Positions 50,087-60,784 of a stretch of DNA of 64,000 nt are shown here, one piece after another; the stretch's first letter is position 1, and every line of letters begins with the position of its first letter. Both the position numbers and the translations under genes were made by a program. The notes beneath the pieces are model-generated. The model did not search any database, had not been told where the DNA came from, and saw nothing but the letters and a program-made list of their open reading frames with translations. Source of the stretch: an uncultured Clostridia bacterium (GTDB lineage Bacteria > Bacillota > Clostridia > Oscillospirales > CAG-272). The stretch spans positions 1 to 64,000 of the forward strand of contig CAMJPL010000012.1 in NCBI GenBank assembly GCA_946407735.1, given 5' to 3'.

Positions 50087-51068
50087 AAAGGTCCACGCAG
50101 GCCTCGGCGTCGGATATATCGGCGATTTCCGCCGACGTGTGAAGATATCTCATCGGGATCCCTATGGCTCCTGCCCTGCAGCCGAGACCGACCTTCTGCA
50201 TCGGCACGGCGTCTGTCCCGCCGTTGTACGCGACAAGACGCTGGTACGGTATCGCCTTTTCATCGCAGGCAGAGATTATCTGCTTTACAAGCTCCCTGTC
50301 GAATACGGCGGTGTTGTCCCTTATCTGGACGACGGCTCCGCCGCCGACTCTCGAATCCATCGGAAGGGCTCCTATCGCGTCGCCTGTGGCGCAGACGTCG
50401 ACGGCGATGCCGATATCCGGCATGACGCCGAAGGCGGCGGCCGATCCTCCGACTGCCGGTAGCGCTGTCTCCTCCTGTACGGTGAAGACGAGATAAACGT
50501 CGTGATAAGGCCTGTCTGGACGGTTGTGAAGACGCTCGGCAAGCTTCATCAGCACGGCGCATCCGATCCTGTTGTCGATCGGGCGTCCGGCGACGACGGA
50601 GCCGCTCATTTCGGTCAGATAGTTCACGGCGGCGAAGCAGTCTCCGATATTCACATACTTTTCCGTTTCCTCACGGCTCGAAGTTCCGATGTCGACGTAC
50701 ATCTTCTCAGGCGAAGGACTTCCGTCGCAGCCGACCTGAGGCACGACCATGCCGTGCGCTCCGCTCTCGAAAACAACCTCGCGGTAGGCGAGAGACGTCC
50801 AGTTCGGGAAACCGTTGTTGGTGAAGCGGATATATCCGCTGCTCTCGATATACGTCACTATCATGCCGACCTCATCCATATGGGCGGCGTACATCAGCTT
50901 CTTCTTATCCTCGCCGTCGCCGCGGATGACGCAGATCACGCTGCCGAGGCGGTCGATACGCACCTCGTCGGAAAGAGGCGTCATATAATCCTTTATAAAC
51001 GCCGCGAGCTCATCCTCACGGCCGGAAAATGCGTGAATTGAAATCAGTTTTTTAAGAAGATCAAGCAT
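50049..51068 (-). CDS. M42 family metallopeptidase (aminopeptidase/endoglucanase-like)
   Basis: YAAHMDEVGMIVTYIE, RPIDNRIGCAVLM, VFTVQEET, ALPMDSRVGGG, LVAYNGGTDAVPMQ. Confidence 0.9.
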   Translation of the reverse strand: MLDLLKKLISIHAFSGREDELAAFIKDYMTPLSDEVRIDRLGSVICVIRGDGEDKKKLMYAAHMDEVGMIVTYIESSGYIRFTNNGFPNWTSLAYREVVFESGAHGMVVPQVGCDGSPSPEKMYVDIGTSSREETEKYVNIGDCFAAVNYLTEMSGSVVAGRPIDNRIGCAVLMKLAERLHNRPDRPYHDVYLVFTVQEETALPAVGGSAAAFGVMPDIGIAVDVCATGDAIGALPMDSRVGGGAVVQIRDNTAVFDRELVKQIISACDEKAIPYQRLVAYNGGTDAVPMQKVGLGCRAGAIGIPMRYLHTSAEIADISDAEACVDLCAALCDRPIATN

Positions 51069-51110
51069 ATAAGACTCCGATAATTAAGGTTGTGGTTTTT
51101 TCTCCGGATC

Positions 51111-52724
51111 TCAGTGGAAGCCCTCCGTGATGCCGTTGCCGGTGTTCGGGTAGAGCGCCGAGAAGCCGAGATCGGCTATAAAGAGCAGTATGAGCGCCGT
51201 GAATATGATCTTCCGCGCGCGGTATGGGATCCTGCGGAACAGGTTGTCGGCGACGGGAGCGATGAAATACGTCATCGTGACGCCGGCGAGACCGAAGACG
51301 AGCAGTCCCTCAAGACATATGCGGCCGTGAAGATTCATGAAATATCCGGCGTAATCCCACCATCTCTGATGGAAGATAAGCTCGAGGATCCATGATGTGA
51401 AGTATTCCATCGAGCCGCATACGGAGAGAGTGCCGAAAAACATCAACGGCGGCTTCTTTCTGAGCGGACGGAGAAGATAGATTATCACCCATCCCGCCAG
51501 ACCGTAGATCGGAAGCCACGGGCCGAGCATCGTGCCGCGGTTGATGAAGCGCCCCTCGTTCATGAGATAGAAGAACACCTCCCACACCCAGCCTATAAGC
51601 GAGAAGAAGAAGAAGAACATCACCGGCATATCGCCGCCGTAATCCTTGTCGTAATCGGACGACAGCCATTTTCTCTTCTCCATGTAGGGAGTAAGGGACA
51701 TTTCGTCGGGATATTCGGCGAGACGGCCGATGTTTTCACAAAGACGCCTGTCATACACAAGCCCCTTTTCCAGCCTCAGCGCCGCCGCGAATTCGGCAAG
51801 AAGGCACTCGCGGAATATATTGAAGAAGAACAGGGACGTTATATGGAAGGTGACGCCGTCGAGCAGAACCGACGGAAAAAGCGAGAGATCGAGCAGAAAA
51901 GCGTTCATTTTCTCCCCGCGCATCAGCTCCTTTGATCTTGAGAACGCCTCTTTCCTCGATATCTTCGGGTCCTCGGCGAGCACATACGGTATCATCATGT
52001 ACTCGTAGTGCTTCATCATGCCGCCGACGATCGTCAGGTTCCACGCCGTCTGCAGAAGAGAGCGGATCAGCATGACAAATGCGGCATGGCGTATCTGCCC
52101 GGTGCGGAAGACGAACAGCAGCCTGTCGGCAGATGTCTCGGGATAGAGCCTGTGCTCCAGAAAATACCGGCACCGGCCAATCAGGATGAGATTCTTTATG
52201 AATATCCAGATCAGGGCAACTATCACCGTCATTATGAAGATGGTGACCGACTCCCCTATACTGTCGTGAAAGACCAGCTTGTTTATCCCGTTCAGCACGC
52301 CGAACCCGAGCGAGCCGGATGAGGTGATCTCATTTACGAATACCGAAAACAGCCCTTTGGTGTATCTCTGCCCGCTGCTGAGCCCTTCCTCAGGCGGCGG
52401 GGGCGCCTCAAGCTCCTCCTGACTCGCGATGAAATCAGTCACGGTAAGCTCGGATACGCCGGAGTTCCTTGCGGTCTCGGCGATGCCGGAAAACTCGATG
52501 AGCTCCTGATGACGGAGAAAATCCTCAAGGACCTCGGTATTGCTCTTTCTGTCTTCGCCGAATATATATGACAGACTGCGCAGACCGTCCGCGCCCCAGC
52601 CGCTGACATAGTTATACCCGTCATGCAGGATTATGCCGACGACGAATATGATGACGACATTCAGAAAATATCTCTTTTTGAGCGCCTTCCAGGCGGGAAT
52701 ATACAATTCTCTGCGCAGTCTCAT
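51111..52724 (-). CDS. Putative ABC transporter permease/CmpB-like membrane protein
   Basis: FSLIGWVWEVFFYLMNEGRFINRGTMLGPWLPIYGLAGWVIIYLL...SMEYFTSWILELIFHQRWWDYAGYFMNLHGRICLEGLLVFG matches the CmpB-type pattern; N-terminal multi-TM region. Confidence 0.75.
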   Translation of the reverse strand: MRLRRELYIPAWKALKKRYFLNVVIIFVVGIILHDGYNYVSGWGADGLRSLSYIFGEDRKSNTEVLEDFLRHQELIEFSGIAETARNSGVSELTVTDFIASQEELEAPPPPEEGLSSGQRYTKGLFSVFVNEITSSGSLGFGVLNGINKLVFHDSIGESVTIFIMTVIVALIWIFIKNLILIGRCRYFLEHRLYPETSADRLLFVFRTGQIRHAAFVMLIRSLLQTAWNLTIVGGMMKHYEYMMIPYVLAEDPKISRKEAFSRSKELMRGEKMNAFLLDLSLFPSVLLDGVTFHITSLFFFNIFRECLLAEFAAALRLEKGLVYDRRLCENIGRLAEYPDEMSLTPYMEKRKWLSSDYDKDYGGDMPVMFFFFFSLIGWVWEVFFYLMNEGRFINRGTMLGPWLPIYGLAGWVIIYLLRPLRKKPPLMFFGTLSVCGSMEYFTSWILELIFHQRWWDYAGYFMNLHGRICLEGLLVFGLAGVTMTYFIAPVADNLFRRIPYRARKIIFTALILLFIADLGFSALYPNTGNGITEGFH

Positions 52725-52837
52725 TGTCAGAATCGCTCTTTCCGGATGTATTCCGGGATATTATACCATAAGATTATTTACAATCATTTAATAAATAATA
52801 AAATCTCTTTTCAACTTTCGCGCAATAGGTGAAACCT

Positions 52838-53833
52838 ATGGAAAAATGGACAACACGCCGCAGAGAGGAATGGTATTCATCTGTGCCGTGGACGGTCGGA
52901 GCAAATTATGTCCCGTCGGACGCCGTAAACGACATCGAGATGTGGCGATCTGAGACCTTCAATCCCGGACTCATACGCCGCGAGCTCAGGCTGGCGCGGC
53001 TCTGCGGCCTGAATTCGGTCCGGGTCTTCCTTTCATACGCCGTATGGAAGGCCGAGGGGGAGACGACGGAGAGGCATTTTGAGGAATTTCTCTCGATATC
53101 CACCGACGAAGGGCTTTCCGTCATGCCGGTCATGTTCGATGACTGCGCTTTCGACTTCGGAGCCGATCCTGTCTACGGACCTCAGCCGGATCCCGTTCCC
53201 GGAGTGCACAACAGCCGATGGGTCCCGAGCCCCGGCTTTTGCCTGACCGACATCGACGAATGCGCCGGATATATCAGCTCGATCATAGGACAACACCGCG
53301 GCGATCCGAGAATCATCGCGTGGGATCTTTACAACGAGGCGGGAAACACTGACAGGAGGGAGAAAAGCCTTCCTCTCCTGCGGAAGGCCTTCGAATGGGC
53401 CCGCATGGAGTCGCCGTCTCAGCCGCTTACCGCCTGCCTCTGGAATTACGGAGAGGATTTCAGCGCCATGAACAAGGAGATCATATCGCTTTCCGACGTC
53501 CTCAGCCTGCACGCGTATTCCGATCTTGACGCCACGAAAAAGCTCGTCAGGCAGTTTGAAGGTCAGCCGATCCTCATAACCGAATGGATGCACCGCCCGC
53601 TGGGAAGCGAGATAACCACTCACATCCCCTTCTTCAAGGAAAACAGGATCAGCGTGTGGCAGTGGGGGCTGGTCAAAGGGAAAACGCAGACCAACCTGTC
53701 ATGGAGCACTATGAACGGCGGAACGCCCGATCCCGAGCCATCCGTCTGGCAGCATGATCTGCTCTATCCTGACGGGACGCCTTACAGAGAGGATGAGATA
53801 AGGATCCTGCGCGAGGCGGCGGGAATGGATTAA
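52838..53833 (+). CDS. GH5-like cellulase/mannanase-family hydrolase
   Basis: LNSVRVFLSYAVW, RIIAWDLYNEAGN (acid/base), PILITEWMHR (nucleophile). Confidence 0.75.
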   Translation: MEKWTTRRREEWYSSVPWTVGANYVPSDAVNDIEMWRSETFNPGLIRRELRLARLCGLNSVRVFLSYAVWKAEGETTERHFEEFLSISTDEGLSVMPVMFDDCAFDFGADPVYGPQPDPVPGVHNSRWVPSPGFCLTDIDECAGYISSIIGQHRGDPRIIAWDLYNEAGNTDRREKSLPLLRKAFEWARMESPSQPLTACLWNYGEDFSAMNKEIISLSDVLSLHAYSDLDATKKLVRQFEGQPILITEWMHRPLGSEITTHIPFFKENRISVWQWGLVKGKTQTNLSWSTMNGGTPDPEPSVWQHDLLYPDGTPYREDEIRILREAAGMD

Positions 53834-53957
53834 AGAATGACCTCCAAGCGCCGCCGTGCCGCATCAGCCTCGTCAAGTCATTATTATTTTTGATAATAAA
53901 CCTGTTCCCGCCGGCCGCTGCGCAGCCGGCGGGAAAAATATATCAAATGACGCTCAT

Positions 53958-54767
53958 CTATACCGCTCTCGCGAGCTCGAATTTGTCGTCCTCGGTGAGA
54001 TGCAGAAGATCTATCGTCCTCTCGGCCTTCTCCTTCGCCGCGAGCAGGCCCTTTACCGTGTGCGCGTCCGATCCGAAATAGAATTTGCAGCCCATCTCCC
54101 TCGCGATCATGTAGATCCCGAGCTCAAAGCTGTCGTTATACCATCCGAAGCCCGGCTTTGCGGCTGGCATGTTGAGCTCTATCCCCATCCCGGCCTTCGC
54201 GGCGAGCCCGAACAGGCGGCGGTATTCGCTTTCGGGGATGAGACTGAGCACGTCATACGACGTGCCGGCAGTATAGACGAGACCGTCTGTGAAATGCGCG
54301 AGGCCGACCTTCTTCATCGGGAGGCCCGAATCGAGAAGGGCGTCGAAACGGCGCACGAGCATTTCCGCCCTCTCCCGCGGCGTCTCGTCTCCGCGTGACG
54401 TTATGCCGGTGAGATGGAGATGGTTTATCGGCACGATGATGAATTCGAGCTCCTCCGTCATCTCCCTGCCGACGCCTATCCTGCTGCCGTTGTCCATCTC
54501 GCACTCGGCGCCGAACATAAAGCGGATCCCGTCCTTTTTCGGCAGAGGGAGAGCCTCCTTTATCTTCGCGGTGTTCTGCCTGAGATACCACTGAAGTGAC
54601 GCGCCGGACCCGACCGTCTCGTCCCAGTAGTGATCCGTCACGCAGATCGTCCTCAGCCCGTTGTCCTCAGCGTATTTCAGCAGCCTTGAAGGCGTCTGCT
54701 CCGGGTCGGAGGCGCAGGGAGATATATTCGTATGTATATGCAGGTCATGGTCGTAAACGAAACGCAT
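53958..54767 (-). CDS. PHP-domain protein
   Basis: YDHDLHIHTNISPCASDPEQT...CVTDHYW; KFYFGSDAHTV. Confidence 0.85.
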   Translation of the reverse strand: MRFVYDHDLHIHTNISPCASDPEQTPSRLLKYAEDNGLRTICVTDHYWDETVGSGASLQWYLRQNTAKIKEALPLPKKDGIRFMFGAECEMDNGSRIGVGREMTEELEFIIVPINHLHLTGITSRGDETPRERAEMLVRRFDALLDSGLPMKKVGLAHFTDGLVYTAGTSYDVLSLIPESEYRRLFGLAAKAGMGIELNMPAAKPGFGWYNDSFELGIYMIAREMGCKFYFGSDAHTVKGLLAAKEKAERTIDLLHLTEDDKFELARAV

Positions 54768-54795
54768 GGCATATCCTTCCTTTCCAGAAGCGGGA

Positions 54796-55491
54796 TCACA
54801 GATCGGTTATCAGATAAGCGCCGTCATTCTCGCACAATGCGGGAAGCGTGACGTACCCGATGCCATCATGCTCAGAGACATGCCCGGGATGATAATGTCC
54901 CTGAAACACCTTTTTCACCCGTCCGTCATCCCTTATCACGGATATCATCCTGTCCGCGTTGTAAAGGCGGTGATTCTGCGGAAGATCCGGGTCTATGTTC
55001 TGATGCATGAAGATATACGCCTCGCGGCAGTCTCCGAGAAGACGCGGGATATCGCCGGCGTACGGATAGAAGGTATCCGTCCAGTCCGAATCCCCCGGCA
55101 TGTAATGCCTGCCGTCCCTGAACCAGCAGGCGTCGATGAAGATCAGTTTCCTGCCGCCGTCGCTTATGTCATGCGGGCGTTTGTCCTCTCCGATGAGAGA
55201 ATAGAATTCATCCGGGGTGAAATCGAACGCGTCGTGATTTCCCATTAGCACGACAGTAGGGATCGGGTACGAATCGATGACCGACGCGAGAAAGACGAGG
55301 TTTTCCCTCTCCTTTTCGGCGGAAACGTCGCCGTCCGTGAGATCGCCGAGGCATACTGCCATATCGCAGCCGCGCGCGATGAAGCTGTCGTACGCCGCCC
55401 TCACGCGATCCGGAGCGAGGGTCCGGCGTCTCGCGCTGCCGCCGATATCAAACGATGAGTAATGAGTGTCCGTATAAAGTCCGAGTCGCAT
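54796..55491 (-). CDS. Metallophosphoesterase
   Basis: LYTDTHYSS, AVCLGDLTDG, VLMGNHDAFD, VFQGHYHPGH. Confidence 0.9.
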   Translation of the reverse strand: MRLGLYTDTHYSSFDIGGSARRRTLAPDRVRAAYDSFIARGCDMAVCLGDLTDGDVSAEKERENLVFLASVIDSYPIPTVVLMGNHDAFDFTPDEFYSLIGEDKRPHDISDGGRKLIFIDACWFRDGRHYMPGDSDWTDTFYPYAGDIPRLLGDCREAYIFMHQNIDPDLPQNHRLYNADRMISVIRDDGRVKKVFQGHYHPGHVSEHDGIGYVTLPALCENDGAYLITDL

Positions 55492-55615
55492 ATGGAAAGT
55501 CCTTTCGGCTGGGTCTGACAGATGAATTATACCACCTGTAAAGGCCTATGTCAAGTGCCGCCGATGAAAAAGCGCCGCATAAACACTGGGAAAGCTTCAA
55601 ATAATAATATTTATC

Positions 55616-55644
55616 TTGACAAATCCGCCGATATGCGATATAAT
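55616..55644 (+). promoter_or_regulatory. Consensus sigma-70-type promoter
   Basis: TTGACA (55616) - 17 nt - TATAAT (55639). Confidence 0.9.
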
Positions 55645-55680
55645 TAACTAAAACTATAATAAGATGGAGAGTATGTCATT

Positions 55681-57180
55681 ATGAATAGATATTCAGCATC
55701 GCGCCTTGTATCGGCGCTGCTTCTCGCCTCCCTCGCGCTCGCAGCCTGCGGCGAAACCGCCGAGCCGTCGCCTGCCTCCACCACCGCCGCCGCCGAGACC
55801 GCGGCCGCCGCCGACGATAACGCCGAGACGGAGCCGGAGATCACGACCGAGGATTACGATCCTCACTTCGAGGCCGCCGATTACGGCGGACGCGCCTTCA
55901 ATATACTCTACAACGGCAACCAGCTCGAGCCGAACCTCGACTTCGCCGCCACCGAGCTCAACGGAGAGGCGCTGAACGACGCGATCTTCGAGCGCGACAG
56001 CAAGCTGAGCGAGAAATACAACATAGATATCCAGGCGGCCTTCAAGGATGACAACAGCATCGTCTCGGCGGTGAAAAAGGCCGTCCAGGCAGGAAGCGGC
56101 GACTACGACATGGTAGAGGTGAACGGAAACTTCTCAATGAACCTCGCCATCGCCGGGCTGTCGCACGAGCTGAACGAATACCCGCATCTCGACTTCAGCA
56201 AGCCTTACTGGAATTCGCTCATGCTCGCCGGAAGCTCTATCGCCGGCAAAAACTACTTCGTTTACAGCGACACGAACATACACGCCCTCGGCGCTACGCC
56301 GTGCACCCTGTTCAACAAGGTCGTGCATGAGAATTACGGCTTCGAGGACCTTTACGCCATCGTCCGCGAGCAGAGATGGACCTTTGACCAGATGGGCTCG
56401 ATGACGAAAACCGTCACCTCCGATCTCGACGGAGACGGCAAGATCACCCAGCTCGATACGCTCGGATTCATCGGGAACACCTTCGTCATCGACTGCTTCC
56501 TTTCCGGAACCGGATATCAGACCATCACGAAGGACGAAAACGATCTGCCGAGTCTCGCCATCGACACGCCGGAATTCCTGCGCATAAACGAGGCGATAAA
56601 CACCCTCTGCAGCATCAACACCGGAAGCTATATATGCGACCGCTACGCAGGAGTCGACCGCGAGTACGCCCCGATGGACGCTCTCGCCGAGGACAGGGCG
56701 CTGTTCTGGATCGCCAACCTCAAGGGCGTCGAGCGCATGCGAAACATGATCTCCGATTTTGGCATCGTTCCGATCCCGAAGCTCGACGAGAACCAGCCCG
56801 ACTACAAGATCCATTATCAGGCCAATATCGGCGCGGCTATGTCAGTGCCGCTGGTGGTGCTCGACGAGGATCTCGTGGGCATGTTCCTCGAGGACTGCGC
56901 CTACATGTCGAGGATGACGGTCCAGCCGGCCTACATCGAGACCCTGCTCAAGGGCAAATTCCTCCGCGACGACGCCTCGGAGGAGACCATGAGGATAATG
57001 CTCAGCACATATTATGCCGATCTCGGCTTCATGCTGAACGGTCAGAGCATCGACATACTCACGACGCTGCGCGGCTTTGTCCAGTCGGAGAAGGACGACG
57101 TGGCTTCAAGATGGGCGAAGAAGGTAACGTCATACCAGAAAAAGCTCGACAAGGTCATCACAGCCTTCGAGGGCGAGTGA
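55681..57180 (+). CDS. Extracellular solute-binding lipoprotein
   Basis: Lipobox LALAACGE, Ala/Thr/Glu linker; DLDGDGKITQLD Ca-loop. Confidence 0.8.
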   Translation: MNRYSASRLVSALLLASLALAACGETAEPSPASTTAAAETAAAADDNAETEPEITTEDYDPHFEAADYGGRAFNILYNGNQLEPNLDFAATELNGEALNDAIFERDSKLSEKYNIDIQAAFKDDNSIVSAVKKAVQAGSGDYDMVEVNGNFSMNLAIAGLSHELNEYPHLDFSKPYWNSLMLAGSSIAGKNYFVYSDTNIHALGATPCTLFNKVVHENYGFEDLYAIVREQRWTFDQMGSMTKTVTSDLDGDGKITQLDTLGFIGNTFVIDCFLSGTGYQTITKDENDLPSLAIDTPEFLRINEAINTLCSINTGSYICDRYAGVDREYAPMDALAEDRALFWIANLKGVERMRNMISDFGIVPIPKLDENQPDYKIHYQANIGAAMSVPLVVLDEDLVGMFLEDCAYMSRMTVQPAYIETLLKGKFLRDDASEETMRIMLSTYYADLGFMLNGQSIDILTTLRGFVQSEKDDVASRWAKKVTSYQKKLDKVITAFEGE

Positions 57181-57227
57181 AAACGGCTTCGCTGAAAACG
57201 CGGCAGAGCCGCGGATGAACAGACTCA

Positions 57228-58115
57228 ATGGACGGATATTACGACAAACTTATTCATACGATCCCTTCCCTCGCCGGCGTCCCCGATTACGACATCCTTG
57301 CGCCGGTGATGACCGCTACGCGTGAGGAGCTGGAAAACGGTCTCGCCGTGCCGGTCAGCGTCTGCCTTAAGGGCAGGATGGACAATCTGATCTACTCCAA
57401 CTTCGCCATGATAGACTCGGAATCGGCTCTCACCATGGATGAAGCCGAGATCGAAAAGCTAAACAGCCGCACAGACGAGCTGATAAAGAACGCCGTAAGC
57501 GAGGATATCGAGATAATAACGCGGGGATCCATGGTATCGTCCGGCGGTCAGACCGAGGTAAGGTACTGCGAGGACACATCCTCCGACGGCATCTCAGATT
57601 CAAAATCTCTCACGGTGATCAGCTTCGGCGAATCGTCTCCCGGCACCGTTTTTCTCGTGCGGTCGACGACAAAGGACTGGCGGGAGTTCATAAAGAAGAT
57701 GTCGGAGATAAAAAGCGAGGAGGCATTCAGGGAATTCCTGAAATATCTGCTCATCTCGGGAGACGGAGGAAACGGCTCCGACGATGAGCCTGATTTTTCG
57801 GAGCTCGCGGATATCGGCGAAGACGGAACCGACGGGGAGTTATTTGACGAGATCGACACGGCGCTGGTCTTCTCCGACACGATCCCGAAAAGCCGCGTCT
57901 GTTTCGGGACAAAAAGCCTGATCCCGTCCCGCATATTCCCCGGAGGCGGTCCGGCAGGCTTCACTCTGACGACGGTATCCTTCGAGAACGGCGTCAGGTT
58001 CCCCGAAGGCGGCGTCATGAAAATGCGCTATTCGATAGATTCGAGCGGCATGACTCAGCAGAGGGCCGATCTCACGATAACGGTAAAACCGATAGCCCCG
58101 GAGCAGGAAAAATGA
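57228..58115 (+). CDS. DUF1934/YwiB-like protein with a large insertion
   Basis: EIITRGSMVSSGGQTEVRYCEDT...FGTKSLIPSRIFPGG...GGVMKMRYSIDSSGMTQQRADLTITVKP resembles a split DUF1934 barrel; overlaps holA by 4 nt. Confidence 0.5.
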   Translation: MDGYYDKLIHTIPSLAGVPDYDILAPVMTATREELENGLAVPVSVCLKGRMDNLIYSNFAMIDSESALTMDEAEIEKLNSRTDELIKNAVSEDIEIITRGSMVSSGGQTEVRYCEDTSSDGISDSKSLTVISFGESSPGTVFLVRSTTKDWREFIKKMSEIKSEEAFREFLKYLLISGDGGNGSDDEPDFSELADIGEDGTDGELFDEIDTALVFSDTIPKSRVCFGTKSLIPSRIFPGGGPAGFTLTTVSFENGVRFPEGGVMKMRYSIDSSGMTQQRADLTITVKPIAPEQEK

Positions 58116-59185
58116 GCGTTATACAATACAACGCGCTGAGCGCTCTGATAAAAAAAGGGATAACCGGCGGCTTTCTGCTGCTCGGAGACGAGGAATACCT
58201 GAAAAATTACTGGAAAAGACAGCTGACGGCCGCGGCGGTATCCGATCCTTCTGATATGTTCAACCGCTGGCTTTTAAACGCCGAGAGCTATACTCCTCAG
58301 GCGCTGAAAGACGCCATCGAGGCCCTTCCCTCCTTCGCGGACAGGAAGACGGTGGAGATTTCGGGGATCTCCCCGGTGTCGATGAGGGAAAGCGAGCTTG
58401 ACGAGCTGTGCGCCGTCCTCTCGATCATCCCGGAGCATCCCGAGACGACGGTGATAATGCACTGCACGTCGGACGAGCTGCCGTATGTAGACACGTCGAA
58501 ATATGTTCAGGCGTCCGACAGAAAGGCGGCCGGAGCTCAGACGAAGCTCGCCTCCGTCCTCAATGTCGTCGTATTCCCTCATGAGACTCCGGCGAAGCTC
58601 GCGCAGTGGATAATCCGGCACTTTGAGGCCGATGGAGCCGAATGCCCGCCAGAGAGCGCCAAATTCCTGATACAGACAGCCGGGCGCGATATGTACAGAC
58701 TCTCCGGCGAGATAGACAAGCTTTCGGCATATCTTCTTTCATCCGGTCGGAAGACCGTGACGCCGGAAGATATCAGAGCTAACGTCACCGAGCTTTTCGA
58801 GTTCGGGGATTTCGACTTTTCCAACGCGCTTCTCAGCCGCGACTGCCGAAAGGCGTTCCGCATACTCAGGGAGATGCGCGCTCACCCGGACGCGTCAAAG
58901 CTCTATCCGCCCGAATTCATACTCGGATCGATCTCCCGCATATGGTCTGAGCTTACCGCGATACGCGCGATGCTCGACGGCGGAGCCGCCGCTCCTGCCG
59001 TTTCCGCCGCGCTGAAAATGAACTCTTACCGGGCGGGGATATATATATCGGCGGCTTCAAAGACGCCGCTCGCCGAGCTGAAGGCCGGTCTCGACGCCTG
59101 CCGTCAGTGCGACCGGCTGATGAAGACGTCGCCGCTCGACAGCTCCGTGCTGCTCGACCGGCTCGTCATCAGCCTCTGCTCATGA
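58112..59185 (+). CDS. holA: DNA polymerase III subunit delta
   Basis: GGFLLLGDEEYLKNYWKRQL; LPSFADRKTVEI; GRDMYRLSGEIDKLSAYL. Confidence 0.85.
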   Translation: MSVIQYNALSALIKKGITGGFLLLGDEEYLKNYWKRQLTAAAVSDPSDMFNRWLLNAESYTPQALKDAIEALPSFADRKTVEISGISPVSMRESELDELCAVLSIIPEHPETTVIMHCTSDELPYVDTSKYVQASDRKAAGAQTKLASVLNVVVFPHETPAKLAQWIIRHFEADGAECPPESAKFLIQTAGRDMYRLSGEIDKLSAYLLSSGRKTVTPEDIRANVTELFEFGDFDFSNALLSRDCRKAFRILREMRAHPDASKLYPPEFILGSISRIWSELTAIRAMLDGGAAAPAVSAALKMNSYRAGIYISAASKTPLAELKAGLDACRQCDRLMKTSPLDSSVLLDRLVISLCS

Positions 59186-59225
59186 ACCCGATAAGCCAAA
59201 TATCATCTGAACGAACACCTATTAA

Positions 59226-60233
59226 ATGACATACAACACTCTCCCATACCGTCAGGCTCCGACAGCCGCCTCGCATCCGATATACGGCGGAAGGAATCTG
59301 CGCCGGGATCTCAACGTTATATTCGCGGCTCTGACGATCCACTGCTGCTCTTATTTCTTCTCGTGGATCATAAACGACGCGGTATATCTTACGCTCTCCG
59401 CCCTCTTCCCGTTCGATGAGGCGCACTACGCTGTCCTCTACGCTTCGGAAGCGATCACCTACACGATCGAGTTCATCATCCCGGCCGTGATCATCATGGC
59501 ATTCGGCCACATATCCCCGTTCAGGCTGGCTCAGCTGCCGGAAGGAGGGCAGACTGTCATGGGAAGGGCGAAGATCGGGCTGTTCTACGCCGTTTTCGCC
59601 GGGCTGTGCGCCGTTGAGACCGCCGGGATAATATCCGGCATGATCCTCGACATGTTCGAGTCCGCCGGATTCGACTTTTACGTCGGTCTCAGCGAGGAGC
59701 TGCCGGCGGATATCGGAGGGATAATCGCCTACCTCGTCTCGGTGGCTGTCGTTCCCGGATTCGTGGAGGAGCTTCTCTTCCGCGGATGCGTAGCCGGCGT
59801 CCTGAAGCGCTACAACGCGGCATTCGCCGTCATCCTCAGCTCGCTCCTGTTCGCTCTGATGCACTGCACCGTTCAGCAGTTCTTCTACGCTTTCTGTGCC
59901 GGGCTCGTATTCGGGTGGCTGGCGGTTTATACCGGGCGTCTCTGGCCCGGCATGCTGATACATATGCTGAACAACGCGATCTCGGTCGGATATGATTACA
60001 TCTACACGATGCTTGACCGCGATCTGTACGCGATACTGTATGTCTCGATCTCCTCTGTCATCATGGCTCTCGGCGTCTTCGGCATGATCATGCTGATGCG
60101 CCGCGGCGGACGTCTGCCGGAGAGCGTGAACGAGGTGAGCCTCAGGGCCGCCGCCTGGGCGGCGATAAGACCGCTGTCGGTGATATATATAATAGTCGTC
60201 GCCCTTGTGACCGTTATGGTCCTGTCGCTGTAA
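59226..60233 (+). CDS. CPBP family intramembrane metalloprotease
   Basis: VPGFVEELLFRGCVAGVL...SSLLFALMHCTVQQFFYAFCAGLVFGWL (EExxR, HxxxN/B-like motifs). Confidence 0.9.
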   Translation: MTYNTLPYRQAPTAASHPIYGGRNLRRDLNVIFAALTIHCCSYFFSWIINDAVYLTLSALFPFDEAHYAVLYASEAITYTIEFIIPAVIIMAFGHISPFRLAQLPEGGQTVMGRAKIGLFYAVFAGLCAVETAGIISGMILDMFESAGFDFYVGLSEELPADIGGIIAYLVSVAVVPGFVEELLFRGCVAGVLKRYNAAFAVILSSLLFALMHCTVQQFFYAFCAGLVFGWLAVYTGRLWPGMLIHMLNNAISVGYDYIYTMLDRDLYAILYVSISSVIMALGVFGMIMLMRRGGRLPESVNEVSLRAAAWAAIRPLSVIYIIVVALVTVMVLSL

Positions 60234-60769
60234 TGTCATACAAGGACAGAAAAAAAGCGGCCGCCGAGAGAGCCGCGGCACGGCTGGCGGAGGACGAGGG
60301 ATTCATGCGCGAGGCGCTGAAGGAAGCGCAGGCCGCCTTCGATGAAGGAGAGGCGCCTGTCGGCTGCGTCATAGTAAGAGAGAAGGACGGCAGGCGGGAG
60401 ATGATCGCTTCGGCGCACAACACCCGCGAGCGCGACAAACGCGCATCGGCACACGCCGAGCACGACGCGATTGATACGGCCTGCCGCGCTCTCGGAGGCT
60501 GGCGGCTTACCGGATGCACACTTTACGTCACGCTTGAGCCGTGCCCGATGTGCGCCGGGCTTATATCGTCTGCAAGGATAGAACGTGTCGTTTACGGCGC
60601 TAAGGACCCTAAGGCGGGAGCGTACAGATCGGTCATGAACATGCTAGAATACCCCTTGTTCAGGCCGAAGGTCACCGGAGGGGTGCTCGAAGACGAGTGC
60701 GGGGACATGCTACGCCGTTTCTTCTCCGTAATGAGGATCAAAGACAAAGAAAAAGCACACCATACATAA
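60233..60769 (+). CDS. tadA: tRNA-specific adenosine(34) deaminase
   Basis: EAPVGCVIV, HAEHDAI, LEPCPMCAG deaminase motifs; TAATG overlap with previous gene. Confidence 0.9.
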   Translation: MSYKDRKKAAAERAAARLAEDEGFMREALKEAQAAFDEGEAPVGCVIVREKDGRREMIASAHNTRERDKRASAHAEHDAIDTACRALGGWRLTGCTLYVTLEPCPMCAGLISSARIERVVYGAKDPKAGAYRSVMNMLEYPLFRPKVTGGVLEDECGDMLRRFFSVMRIKDKEKAHHT

Positions 60770-60784
60770 TACTGGGAGGGTTCC

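Noticed and set aside
53907-53933. GC-rich hairpin cccgccggc...gccggcggg between convergent genes
   Set aside because: Likely an ordinary intergenic terminator; T tract position ambiguous, no further significance.
59169-60281. 370-aa minus-strand ORF
   Set aside because: Antisense to the CPBP protease gene; highly charged, no domain pattern.
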